Source of the DNA: Bacteroidota bacterium
Lineage (GTDB): Bacteria; Bacteroidota; Ignavibacteria; Palsa-1295
Length of the DNA stretch: 64,000 bases
Reading direction: 5' to 3'
NCBI GenBank assembly: GCA_030706385.1
Contig: JAUZOQ010000002.1
Coordinates: forward strand, 23,456-87,455
Below the pieces are notes generated by a model. The model saw nothing but the letters and a program-made list of their open reading frames with translations, searched no databases and had not been told where the DNA came from. The translations under genes and the position numbers were made by a program. Below, piece after piece: positions 53,238 to 62,244 of the stretch (its first letter is position 1; the number at the start of each line of letters is the position of its first letter).

Positions 53238-54914
53238 CTATTCTGCTACTCCATGCTGGCTGCGTGAGACAACTTCATATTCTTGCTTCCAGATGAGCTG
53301 TCGATTAATCTGGATTGGAATCGTATCGATCGTTCGATCCCACAAAGCTCGGAACGATGCAGAGACCGAGTCAGTCGTATCTCGCGACGGCAGTGAAAAT
53401 GAAAGCCAGACTCTCCCTCCGATTTGCAGGCTCAAACGTACCTGCTGTTGAAATCTTCTTTGGAGGGTATCGGAATTCGTCTCCTTCGCAAATGCTTGTG
53501 GGGAGAATACCGGGAGCTTAGCAAAGCGTTCGTAGTAATCGCCTTCTATCCACGCTTGATCTGTGACGATCAGATCGCGCGGCGAGACGTGTTTTGCCAG
53601 GGCAGTCGATTGCATATAGAAATAATCATTCGATTCGTTATGGAGTAGAACGATGCTTCCGAAGAAATTAACCGATACTAAAAGAAGCGGTAGGACAACA
53701 CGGAATACCGCCGTCCTTTTCGGATTCTTCTGTCTTGAAAGTGCCAACATCCGATCAAGAAGAATCCAACCCAAAATCGACTGCATGATCCAAAACTGAA
53801 AATCCACCGGATCCCAGACGAAAAAGAAGATACAGTAGACAATGAAGAAGGAGAGTATCGGCAGAAGAAGAGTTTTCTGTCCCAGATAGATCTTCTTGAG
53901 AGAAGGAATGCTTACGGCGACGACATAGATGACAATGAGCGCAATAATTGCCGCTGCCACGAGTAACAATTCCGAAACGATCGGAGAGATCGAATGAGCT
54001 AGGAAGAACTCATCTCTCAACTCGTGCTTACCGAAGATCTCAGCCGTGTGCTGCGCGAACCAAGGCACAGCAAAAAGAAACTGTCCTCCGACGATCGAAT
54101 GCGAGAATCCGATACTTGCTTTCTTTAACGACTGCAAACTCGGTACCGTCCACGCATCGGACATTTCGTGCGCGTACTTCGTCATCCACAGCATTGCCTC
54201 ATTTAAGGAATGCGGATGAATATTGAAGATCAGTACCAATGCATACCCAAGTATGGGCAGGCCTGCAGCGGGCAATAAATACGATCCAAAGGCTTTAGCC
54301 TTGGAGGGAAAGGCAGTATTCTCTTTAAGAAAATAAATTCGTAGGAATACAGGGATGATAAATAAGACGTGAACCTGAAAAAAAAGAATGGCAATACCTT
54401 GGAATACTCCCGTCAACACAAGGTCCTTCGTACGCAAAGGGCTTCGCAGAAGGAACACCAGCGAGAGCACGAGGAAGAATTGCGGTATGGTAATGATCTC
54501 AACATTGAGACTGTAATACCAGAATCCAAATGAACAAGCGATGAGCACCGTTGTTGAAAGCGCATTCTTCGTCGAATTCCCAAATTTTTCTTTGAGGATA
54601 TAGAATATCAGGGCCACCGTCGCCGCACCGAAAAGGGCGTTAAGGCTTTCGACGATCAAGGCGCTATCGGTCGTAACACCGAAAGTTTGGAATAACGAAA
54701 GCCAGAGCATCGCTGCCACATGATAGAGAAGATGGTGCGGGTGAAAGAACCACACGTGGGAATCGATCCCGTTGATGTACTCAACACTGTCATGGGAAGC
54801 AACTAAGTTACGCGAAAGAGTTAGAAGATAAACGAGGAATGCACAGAGCCCAACCCCGGCATAGGGCAGCCATGTTCGTTTACGCACAGTTCCGGTCGAA
54901 TGCGATTGTATCAC
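53238..54914 (-). CDS. multi-pass GT-C type membrane glycosyltransferase
   Basis: 558 aa from GTG 54914 (GGAG 5 bases before it); the frame opens at a TTG at 54980. About a dozen hydrophobic segments. The first loop 'SRNLVASHDSVEYINGIDSH' contains the acidic residue expected of GT-C catalytic loops, followed by 'FFHPHHLLYHVAAMLWLSLF'. The layout resembles DUF2723/PMT-like proteins that use polyprenyl-phosphate sugars outside the membrane. C-terminal about 100 residues are periplasmic ('LIVTDQAWIEGDYYERFAKL'). Confidence 0.78.
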   Translation of the reverse strand: MIQSHSTGTVRKRTWLPYAGVGLCAFLVYLLTLSRNLVASHDSVEYINGIDSHVWFFHPHHLLYHVAAMLWLSLFQTFGVTTDSALIVESLNALFGAATVALIFYILKEKFGNSTKNALSTTVLIACSFGFWYYSLNVEIITIPQFFLVLSLVFLLRSPLRTKDLVLTGVFQGIAILFFQVHVLFIIPVFLRIYFLKENTAFPSKAKAFGSYLLPAAGLPILGYALVLIFNIHPHSLNEAMLWMTKYAHEMSDAWTVPSLQSLKKASIGFSHSIVGGQFLFAVPWFAQHTAEIFGKHELRDEFFLAHSISPIVSELLLVAAAIIALIVIYVVAVSIPSLKKIYLGQKTLLLPILSFFIVYCIFFFVWDPVDFQFWIMQSILGWILLDRMLALSRQKNPKRTAVFRVVLPLLLVSVNFFGSIVLLHNESNDYFYMQSTALAKHVSPRDLIVTDQAWIEGDYYERFAKLPVFSPQAFAKETNSDTLQRRFQQQVRLSLQIGGRVWLSFSLPSRDTTDSVSASFRALWDRTIDTIPIQINRQLIWKQEYEVVSRSQHGVAE

Positions 54915-55017
54915 CGCTACTCCATTGTGTTCAATTCGTGAATCCCTTTCGAAGCTATCATAACCTCTACAAAAAGTCAATAGTGTTCAATACTCCCTGA
55001 AGCGCTCTATCCGCGAA

Positions 55018-56526
55018 TCATTTTAACATTTCCCTTTTGAAAGCTAAGACTTCCCTCAATCGTATTGTACGTGAAAGAAATATCAGAGCAAGGAATACCG
55101 TCGATATAATTGCAGCATTCAGTATTTCATGAGAGCTGATCATAGCAAGCACATATCTAGCGGCAAGCGTAATGAGTAGTACAACGGCAATTCTGAAAAT
55201 GAACTGGAAAAACAGTGTTCTATCCAGAACCCTAATCCTCTTAATGATGAACAGCAGAACGACAAATCCGGAAGAGATGGCAATGCATTTTGCCATCCCA
55301 ACTCCTACGGCTCCGAACGTGGGAATGAAGATCAGATCGCAGGAAACGGATATGACCATGACAATACCCATATACAGTGTGGATATCCATAATTTCCCCT
55401 CGGCAATTGCGATTTCTGTTATGAACGTTCCGAAGACCAGCGGGATGAATGTCCAGCTAAAGATGATAACGAGTGGTGTAGCGTCGACATATTTTTCGGC
55501 ACCAAAAAGAAAATTGATAATGAATATCGGCGCAGATGAGATGACCAGCGCAATGAACATCGCGCAGATCATGAGCAAACGCAAGGTGCGATCAATGGTT
55601 GATCGAATTCTTGTGATATCATTCTTAATGGTTGCCTGAGTAACAAGTGGTCCGATGACCGCTGCAAAAACGATCGGTAGAAAAATAATTGCTGAAAGTA
55701 TTCTCATTCCCGCTCCTAATGCCGAAACCTGGAGAGGAGTACTGAGCTTATCCAGAAGCAGGGCATCGGCAAAATTATAGATTGTCAGGAAGGCCGTGCT
55801 AAAGATTAGCGGGGCACCCTCTCGGATCATCGTACGAAGTGTTTGCAGCCGAAAGCTCAGACGAAAACCGATGGATCGCGCATCCTTATAAATGAGTCCG
55901 AACAACAGAACAAAGCCCGGCAAATGACAAAAACTATAGATCCAAACAGCACCTTCGAGATCCAGGATCTTTGACGAGTAAAAGTAGAGAACCGATGCAA
56001 ACACCAGGGCATCAAGAACGGCAAAGAGCGCAACATAGTGATACTTGTTATGGCCGCGAAGAAATGCTTCTCCGACAGAACGTACAACGAGTAATCGGGA
56101 GGAAATGAATAAGGTAACCAGCATGATCATCATCAAATGCCGTGCTTCCAGGGAATATCCCAACAAGGGAGTAATGATGATCACGACGATCGAAACAATA
56201 ACTGCCATTCCGATGCGAAGCCCCAGCATCGAGCCGAGCAATTCTCCGCGTTCATCCCGCTTCCCCGCTGCGGCAAGCGCTTCGGCTGCTGCGAATTTCC
56301 GTACGAAAAGAAGCGTCAGACCCAGATCGGCAAAGAGCGCCATTAGTGATACGAAACTCACGATGACGGTGAAGGTTGCATAGTCGGCACGCGGAAGTCG
56401 CCTTGCAATGATCAGGTGGCCGAGATACAGCAGGAAGTTGCAGGCAACGTTAAGAAAAAGGCCGTTAAAAAGGTCTCGTGAAGTTGAAGAGGTTGCTGTA
56501 GTTCGATTCTTTTTTTCTCTTGCCAT
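55018..56526 (-). CDS. polysaccharide biosynthesis flippase, Wzx-like
   Basis: 502 aa from ATG 56526, one base after the upstream gene's stop; an upstream in-frame start would overlap the Wzy gene by 110 bases. Twelve to fourteen membrane segments of the MOP superfamily, with the N-terminal signature 'LFLNVACNFLLYLGHLIIAR' and 'YATFTVIVSFVSLMALFADL', plus 'PTFGAVGVGMAKCIAISSGF' near the C-terminus. Flips lipid-linked repeat units to the periplasmic side. Confidence 0.9.
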   Translation of the reverse strand: MAREKKNRTTATSSTSRDLFNGLFLNVACNFLLYLGHLIIARRLPRADYATFTVIVSFVSLMALFADLGLTLLFVRKFAAAEALAAAGKRDERGELLGSMLGLRIGMAVIVSIVVIIITPLLGYSLEARHLMMIMLVTLFISSRLLVVRSVGEAFLRGHNKYHYVALFAVLDALVFASVLYFYSSKILDLEGAVWIYSFCHLPGFVLLFGLIYKDARSIGFRLSFRLQTLRTMIREGAPLIFSTAFLTIYNFADALLLDKLSTPLQVSALGAGMRILSAIIFLPIVFAAVIGPLVTQATIKNDITRIRSTIDRTLRLLMICAMFIALVISSAPIFIINFLFGAEKYVDATPLVIIFSWTFIPLVFGTFITEIAIAEGKLWISTLYMGIVMVISVSCDLIFIPTFGAVGVGMAKCIAISSGFVVLLFIIKRIRVLDRTLFFQFIFRIAVVLLITLAARYVLAMISSHEILNAAIISTVFLALIFLSRTIRLREVLAFKREMLK

Positions 56527-56527
56527 C

Positions 56528-57994
56528 TTATTCTTCAGAGTGCACAGAGGCTGCAGGAATCGAGCCCCCCAATGAAGGCGCCGTTCGGGAGATATAGAGA
56601 AAATAGCCCCAGACGATACCGACATAGAGCAATACGTCACGATGCCCGAACATATTAAACGTCCATGTTGCCACGATCAGAAAAATTAAGAGCGAAATAC
56701 CCACTCGGACGAAAGCTCGCTCCAGATCGGAGAGCAATTTTGTCTGCAGTAACGTCATCCCTTTTTTTATGAATGCCAAATAGGAGCCATAGAGCAGGAT
56801 AAAGCCAATGGCGCCACCCTGAAGCAGTACTCCGAAAAAGCCGTTATGCGTGTATGCCGTATCAAAGAAATATCCCGCAAACCAATTGTAGTTTCGATAC
56901 ATCCCTCCGAGCCCATACCCCGTTATTGGGGAAAGCATGATCGTCTTCCAGACGAATCGCCATTCTATGTATCTTCCGATCAGCGAATAATCAGTCGTAA
57001 GGTTGGTTGTGGTCAGGAAATGGCCGAGCACAAACCCTAACAGTACGCGAAAAAAGGGGAAGAGAACATACATTACACCGCAGAACGAGGCGATGATCAC
57101 AAACAGGAGTCCCAGCAATTTGAATGCTTTGGTACGCTGATCCTTTTTAAGAAAGAAAGGAGTGGCGCAAATTCCTATTGAGATCATGCCCCACATCGTT
57201 CGATTTCGAATCAGAACCAACGATCCGATCGAGATCAATAATCCGAGAACATACAGTTTACGCCTGCTTCCTTTTCTTTCCGCAAGATAGAGATGAAAAA
57301 AGACGAGGATCATAAACGGTGCACTGATAAGATTCACACCTCGATACGTCACCTGGAACAAAAACTCTGCACTTAGGTAGGAGGATCGGACATTCACCGC
57401 CGATACGATCATACAGATCACCCACAGCAATAACATCGTCCCATAAAAAAGAAGCTTGTCGCTGCGCTTTTGAAGATCGATAAACCTGAAGATCGGCGGA
57501 ATCACGAGCAAGGGAGATAGCAGAAGAAGATCCCTAAACCAAGATTCGATCGGAGCCAGACCGAGGAATACATGAAGCATTCCAAGAATTCCGACCCACA
57601 GGATGTAGAGAATGAAAAAGATGTACTCCGTACTTCCGAGTGATGTTGCCCCCTGAGTAGCGATCTTTTTCGCCAACAGTGAAAAAAATATTCCGACGAT
57701 CACCGCCCCGGCGAGAGCATCGTAAATGCTGAATCCTCCGTGCTCTGACTTTAGCTGTATAAGAGTTACGGTCAAAATGAAGATCGGCAACAGGACGTTT
57801 TCCCTATTGATGAGGTAGAGACCGAGAGAAAGGACGATCGGAATTGCAGGAAGCACCCAAATCGGAAAGATCAATTGCCCGTAAATAAAGTATGTGCTTA
57901 CTCCGATCACGATCAGAGCAAACCACATAGGGGAGATCGCGAATCGCTTCTCTGCTCCTGGAGGCTCAACGGTATAGATCGCCGTGCTTCTCAT
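56528..57994 (-). CDS. O-antigen polymerase/ligase-like membrane protein (Wzy-like)
   Basis: 488 aa with about twelve helices. The long loop carries 'PITGYGLGGMYRNYNWFAGY', 'DTAYTHNGFFGVLLQGGAIG' and 'YIEWRFVWKTIMLSP', the Wzy_C / O-antigen ligase pattern (conserved His before NGFF). Polymerises the repeat unit or ligates it to an acceptor in the periplasm. Overlaps its upstream neighbour (57991-57994). Confidence 0.87.
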   Translation of the reverse strand: MRSTAIYTVEPPGAEKRFAISPMWFALIVIGVSTYFIYGQLIFPIWVLPAIPIVLSLGLYLINRENVLLPIFILTVTLIQLKSEHGGFSIYDALAGAVIVGIFFSLLAKKIATQGATSLGSTEYIFFILYILWVGILGMLHVFLGLAPIESWFRDLLLLSPLLVIPPIFRFIDLQKRSDKLLFYGTMLLLWVICMIVSAVNVRSSYLSAEFLFQVTYRGVNLISAPFMILVFFHLYLAERKGSRRKLYVLGLLISIGSLVLIRNRTMWGMISIGICATPFFLKKDQRTKAFKLLGLLFVIIASFCGVMYVLFPFFRVLLGFVLGHFLTTTNLTTDYSLIGRYIEWRFVWKTIMLSPITGYGLGGMYRNYNWFAGYFFDTAYTHNGFFGVLLQGGAIGFILLYGSYLAFIKKGMTLLQTKLLSDLERAFVRVGISLLIFLIVATWTFNMFGHRDVLLYVGIVWGYFLYISRTAPSLGGSIPAASVHSEE

Positions 57995-59643
57995 GGGTTC
58001 ATACGGATGGGAGCACGTGAATCGGCTACTCGTTCGAAAATCCTAAAATTCCCGATTGTCGCAAGCTCCTGATAATTACCGGCCAAAAATGAACGTAGCT
58101 CATCCCACTGCATCAGGTATTCATACGATCCGATCGAAGTACCTGTGACTGCAGGTTGGGCATCGTTAAGTTCAACCACAAAGAATTTTGGATTCGATGC
58201 ATGAAGCTGATTGATCACGGTCGTGCGCCAGGATTGCGGAGGCCACGACGGGATGAATTGTCCATCGGCAAGACAGATCGTTGGCGGCAGCTTGTTCAGC
58301 AAAAAATATAACTCCACGGTATTTCCCCATACGAAGATCTCGTCTTCCGAAGTACTTCGGGCTGCGATGAAGGCCGCAGCTTTCTTTATCTGCCCGACCG
58401 GATATGTATCATTAAGCACTTCATTCTCTCCGGCAGAGGCTTTCGTGATCAAGGCCCATGGCCATTGAACGCTGCGATAGAGCATACGTGGCACGGGCGA
58501 ATAAAACATTGCGACAAGCAACAAGAAAATACCCGGAACGAGGCTGAGGTAATGCTTCTCATCGATGATCTTACGCTTCCACTGCCTGAGCCATCCATGC
58601 TCACGAAAATCTTCGATCGCAAAAGCAATATACGGAACGAGGCACCAGGCAATCCGGATAAATTGATAGCCGTAAAATTTTCTCTCCACGAGCACACTCA
58701 GAAGTCCGCAGCAGATCATGACGCCAGAAAGCCTTGCAAACATCTGCAGCGATGTATCATTTGGTGACTCCTGCAGCTTCCTCCGGACGGAATACGCGCC
58801 TGCGACCACGAGAAAAAGCATTGCGGGAGTAAGAAACATCAGTAGCGCCGAAGGAAACTCCTGATAGAATGCATTCTTGATCGTTTGTAACCCCAAAAGT
58901 GGTTTTGTCCCGGCGTATGTACGCAGATAGTTGATCATGGTGAGAAAATTCTCCCAACTGCCTGTGGCGTGTAACGAGAGAATGAATAACCCTCCAAACG
59001 CCAATAAGCAGATCGTAGAGACTATCATTAGCCCGAGTCGATCTTTCCATCTTGCTGAGCTATAGAGAGCGAGGAATATCATGGCGCCGGCAAATGAAAA
59101 GAGCAATGTATATTTGAGCAGAAACAAAATGATCGAGCAGACGGCAATACCAAATCCTGTCGCAATAGTACTTCTCGCACTTTTGAACGATCGCTGCTCA
59201 AATGTCATTAGTAAATACACTATTGCAAGAGAGGGCAGAAGTCCGAAAGATTCTGTTTGTGAAGAGCCCCAAAAACCTTCTGCAATATAGAAGATCGTAT
59301 AGAAAAGGAGCGAAGTCAATGCGATCTTTCGCGACTTGAAGGCAACAAAGACTATCCTATAGAGGAGCATGAAGCTCAGAAGATGATAGAGGATATCCAA
59401 AGCACGGATCGACCACTCGTGATGCCCGAATAACCAAATAGCAAATCCGTAAATATAAAAGATCACAGGCGGTTTTGCTTCAAGAAAATCGCGGTAGAGC
59501 AGCGCACCTTTCTTGAAGATCAATTCTCCACCAACGGCAAAGATCGATTGATCGGGCCCGAAAGGGTACGCCAGCATACAAGCGAACAATACTCCAATGA
59601 CTCCGAGAATAATGATCATGAACTTCCTATTCCTATCCATCAT
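57991..59643 (-). CDS. GT39/ArnT-like membrane glycosyltransferase
   Basis: 550 aa. 'YPFGPDQSIFAVGGELIFKK' gives the acidic residue of the first GT-C loop, followed by 'GALLYRDFLEAKPPVIFYIY' and 'SIRALDILYHLLSFMLLYRI', hallmarks of the PMT/ArnT class. About ten helices, then a periplasmic tail ('DEIFVWGNTVELYFLLNKLP'). Uses polyprenyl-linked sugars to decorate glycans on the periplasmic side. Overlaps the Wzy-like gene by 4 bases (ATGA). Confidence 0.85.
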   Translation of the reverse strand: MMDRNRKFMIIILGVIGVLFACMLAYPFGPDQSIFAVGGELIFKKGALLYRDFLEAKPPVIFYIYGFAIWLFGHHEWSIRALDILYHLLSFMLLYRIVFVAFKSRKIALTSLLFYTIFYIAEGFWGSSQTESFGLLPSLAIVYLLMTFEQRSFKSARSTIATGFGIAVCSIILFLLKYTLLFSFAGAMIFLALYSSARWKDRLGLMIVSTICLLAFGGLFILSLHATGSWENFLTMINYLRTYAGTKPLLGLQTIKNAFYQEFPSALLMFLTPAMLFLVVAGAYSVRRKLQESPNDTSLQMFARLSGVMICCGLLSVLVERKFYGYQFIRIAWCLVPYIAFAIEDFREHGWLRQWKRKIIDEKHYLSLVPGIFLLLVAMFYSPVPRMLYRSVQWPWALITKASAGENEVLNDTYPVGQIKKAAAFIAARSTSEDEIFVWGNTVELYFLLNKLPPTICLADGQFIPSWPPQSWRTTVINQLHASNPKFFVVELNDAQPAVTGTSIGSYEYLMQWDELRSFLAGNYQELATIGNFRIFERVADSRAPIRMNP

Positions 59644-60998
59644 CCGGCCTGCCCTTTCTTTGCGGATCGAAGTTTATCCCGCAGAGACGATATTCCCATG
59701 CCGGTCAGCGGCAGGAATGCCGAAAAAATATATATCTGATAGCGCGGCAAAATAAACGTGATCACGATGATACCGCAATAGTAGAAGAAGAATGTGCCGT
59801 ATACGAAGGCAACACGATAATCCTTTGATTGCCTGGAATTTCTAACGAGCGTTATTGCGCCGAAAACAGACGGAAGGATCACCATCATCATAAGGATAAG
59901 ATACAAGACATTGCGCGTCGGCGCGTAATGATAATCGATCGTCATGAGCGAAAACAATTTTATCGCTCCGAGCTCGGCAAACTTTGCCGGATGAGCTTTG
60001 ATGAACTCTATCGCTTCACCGTGAAAAATGCTATCGGCCCGAAGATCGAATTGCTGATCGTATGGCAAGCTATCCAATGCTCGAATGATCGCAGGATATT
60101 GGGAGGCATTCTCCCAGACAGAATTTCCGGAAGCGTCGTAGGTCGAGCCACTTGCATAGATGTTATTCCCTCTCCAGATCTCATGCCAGGGATGATCGAC
60201 GATCGGAATGAATTTTCCGAAAAGGTCATAGTTGCGGATCGACCAAGGAGCTGTGATTGCTGTCATCATAATTACGCCGGCTGCAGCATATTTCCACGTG
60301 ATTTTGATTTTGTCCGATCTCCACGCCATCACACCTGCAACTGCGATCAAGATAAATCCGACCGCATAGAATTCACTTCGTAGCAGTGTCATCACTCCGG
60401 CCAATATTCCAAAGAGAATGAAATGACGATATGATGGTTGCAGTACCGATCGAACGGCGAGCAATAGAGTTAGCAGAATAACAAGCTGATAGAGCGATGA
60501 GCCTGAAAACGTTGTTACCGCGAATGCCGCCGGCAGAAAGAATACTGCGATCAGCGCACTCGAGCGTGACGCATTTTCCGAACTGAACAATTTTGCCGTA
60601 GAGTAAACAACAATCGGCGCGAGAGAACTATATACTGCGCTGAGCAGCATCAGGATCGTTATCGCTGTTGCAGATTCGCCGAATACCAAATAGGCACAAT
60701 ATATCTGGTACGGATTGATTGGCGGCATAAACGCCCCTTGATACTGGGGAGGTTCTTTCTGCACCGCTGCACGGGCCGGATCTAAAGGTGGATACGGCCA
60801 ATGCATTGCAAATCCGTGTCCGGTGTAGAGATTATGGGCGATCTCTCCGTGCTCATAGAGTTGGGGATGTTGAGGATTGCCCGCAAAGATAATAATCGCA
60901 AGTCGAATACCCAACGCAACGACGGTTATGCCTACGACAAAGCGTTTCTGCGCTGAAGAAAAAATCCATTCGGAAAGTATGAGGAATATATTCTTCAC
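59640..60998 (-). CDS. GT-C type membrane glycosyltransferase
   Basis: 452 aa from GTG 60998, just after the Wzz-like stop; the frame is open further upstream into that gene. Loop 1 'YEHGEIAHNLYTGHGFAMHW' with 'GAFMPPINPYQIYCAYLVFG' is typical of PMT/GT-C proteins ('APF/MPP.YP...'). About ten helices follow, ending in a short basic tail. Its stop overlaps the next gene (ATGA). Confidence 0.82.
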   Translation of the reverse strand: MKNIFLILSEWIFSSAQKRFVVGITVVALGIRLAIIIFAGNPQHPQLYEHGEIAHNLYTGHGFAMHWPYPPLDPARAAVQKEPPQYQGAFMPPINPYQIYCAYLVFGESATAITILMLLSAVYSSLAPIVVYSTAKLFSSENASRSSALIAVFFLPAAFAVTTFSGSSLYQLVILLTLLLAVRSVLQPSYRHFILFGILAGVMTLLRSEFYAVGFILIAVAGVMAWRSDKIKITWKYAAAGVIMMTAITAPWSIRNYDLFGKFIPIVDHPWHEIWRGNNIYASGSTYDASGNSVWENASQYPAIIRALDSLPYDQQFDLRADSIFHGEAIEFIKAHPAKFAELGAIKLFSLMTIDYHYAPTRNVLYLILMMMVILPSVFGAITLVRNSRQSKDYRVAFVYGTFFFYYCGIIVITFILPRYQIYIFSAFLPLTGMGISSLRDKLRSAKKGQAG

Positions 60999-61014
60999 TC
61001 CGGAAGTGTGATCC

Positions 61015-62211
61015 TTATATCCCCAGGGCCGCCTTATCCCGGCGGAAACGAGCTCTTGCAGATTGGTACGCAGCAAGGCCGATGACAGCAAGCGAGCTCA
61101 CAGCAAAACTTCCGAGCATGGCCATCAATAATTGCATCGAGCGCTTGGGTCTCGACTTTTTTGTCGGAGGCAACGCCTTATCAAGCGTGAGATAGGACAG
61201 CGATAATTTCGTTTCATCAAGCTTGGCCTGTTCGTATGTGGGAAGCATATATGCCTTAAGCTTGGATTGGATCTCGACTTCCCGCGTGAGTCGCAAATAA
61301 TCGAGCGCAACATCGGGCATGAGATTCATCGGCACAAAATACGACGAAGCATTACGATCCATTCCCGTTTTCAGATCGTCAAGTTTGGATTTGAGTTCGT
61401 TCAACTGCGAGCGCAAGACGTTCGTTTCGGCGGCTTCGGTACCATAGAGCTGCTCTGCATTCGAAAGTTCGATCTCCGTCGAGTACCGCTGCTGTTCCAA
61501 CAGGCCGAGAGCACTTAGTTGTGCTGCTGCCTGCGCCTTAAGTTCGTACACTCCGTATTTCTTCTGGAAATCACCAAGCGCACGCTCGGCCGAATCGAGA
61601 TCGCCCAACAGTTTGCTGTACCGCTGTTCGATATAGGTGCGGTTGAATTTGGCCTCTTCGATCGCCAGTTTGGAATTCACGGCATTCAACTCCTCTACGA
61701 GTCTGTTGGCAACATTAGCTGCGCGAACCGGATCGGTATCTTCAAATGATATGGAAATATTTCCTTCTTCTCCGATATCGACAATAACGTGCGATCCAAA
61801 TTCCTTATCGGCATCCTCAACCGAATGTGCCTCATAGATCTTCACGAAATTGAACTCCGTGACAAGTTTCTCCTGAACTTCACGGCTTGCCACAAGAGCG
61901 ATGGGACTATAGATGCCTTCGCCTTTGCCTTTGCCGGAAAGAGGGGTAATGCCCAGATCCTTAATGGTACTGGATATTCCTGATGACAAGCCTTCAAGCA
62001 ATCCCCCACCTGCTTTGCGTGCAGGGACGACGTTGGCCTCGGCTTTGTACCATATTTTGGCAAATCCGAATAGATAGACAGCCGTACCGGCTGTGACGAT
62101 AACGGTCGTCAGGATGATCAGCCATTTGTAGCGGAAGAGCAAAGTCACGCTCTCGATCCAGGCCCGGCGTGCAGGATTGATCGGCCGCTGTTCTGATGAT
62201 GTTGTTGTCAT
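61015..62211 (-). CDS. Wzz-type polysaccharide chain-length determinant
   Basis: 398 aa. N-terminal helix ('WLIILTTVIVTAGTAVYLFG'), 'GISSTIKDLGITPLSGKGKG', long coiled-coil stretch ('AALSALGLLEQQRYSTEIEL' region), and C-terminal helix ('LLMAMLGSFAVSSLAVIGLA') with the PxxP-type 'ALPPTKKSRPKRSMQLL'. Inner-membrane regulator of polymer length. No tyrosine-kinase domain is attached. Confidence 0.9.
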   Translation of the reverse strand: MTTTSSEQRPINPARRAWIESVTLLFRYKWLIILTTVIVTAGTAVYLFGFAKIWYKAEANVVPARKAGGGLLEGLSSGISSTIKDLGITPLSGKGKGEGIYSPIALVASREVQEKLVTEFNFVKIYEAHSVEDADKEFGSHVIVDIGEEGNISISFEDTDPVRAANVANRLVEELNAVNSKLAIEEAKFNRTYIEQRYSKLLGDLDSAERALGDFQKKYGVYELKAQAAAQLSALGLLEQQRYSTEIELSNAEQLYGTEAAETNVLRSQLNELKSKLDDLKTGMDRNASSYFVPMNLMPDVALDYLRLTREVEIQSKLKAYMLPTYEQAKLDETKLSLSYLTLDKALPPTKKSRPKRSMQLLMAMLGSFAVSSLAVIGLAAYQSARARFRRDKAALGI

Positions 62212-62244
62212 GAATAATCGAATATAAAAAGTCTTTCTTTGAAT

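Noticed and set aside
59829-60383. Plus-strand frame of 184 codons opposite the GT-C gene
   Set aside because: Antisense to a multi-pass membrane protein with clear family pattern; composition rich in Arg/Asp as expected of a shadow.
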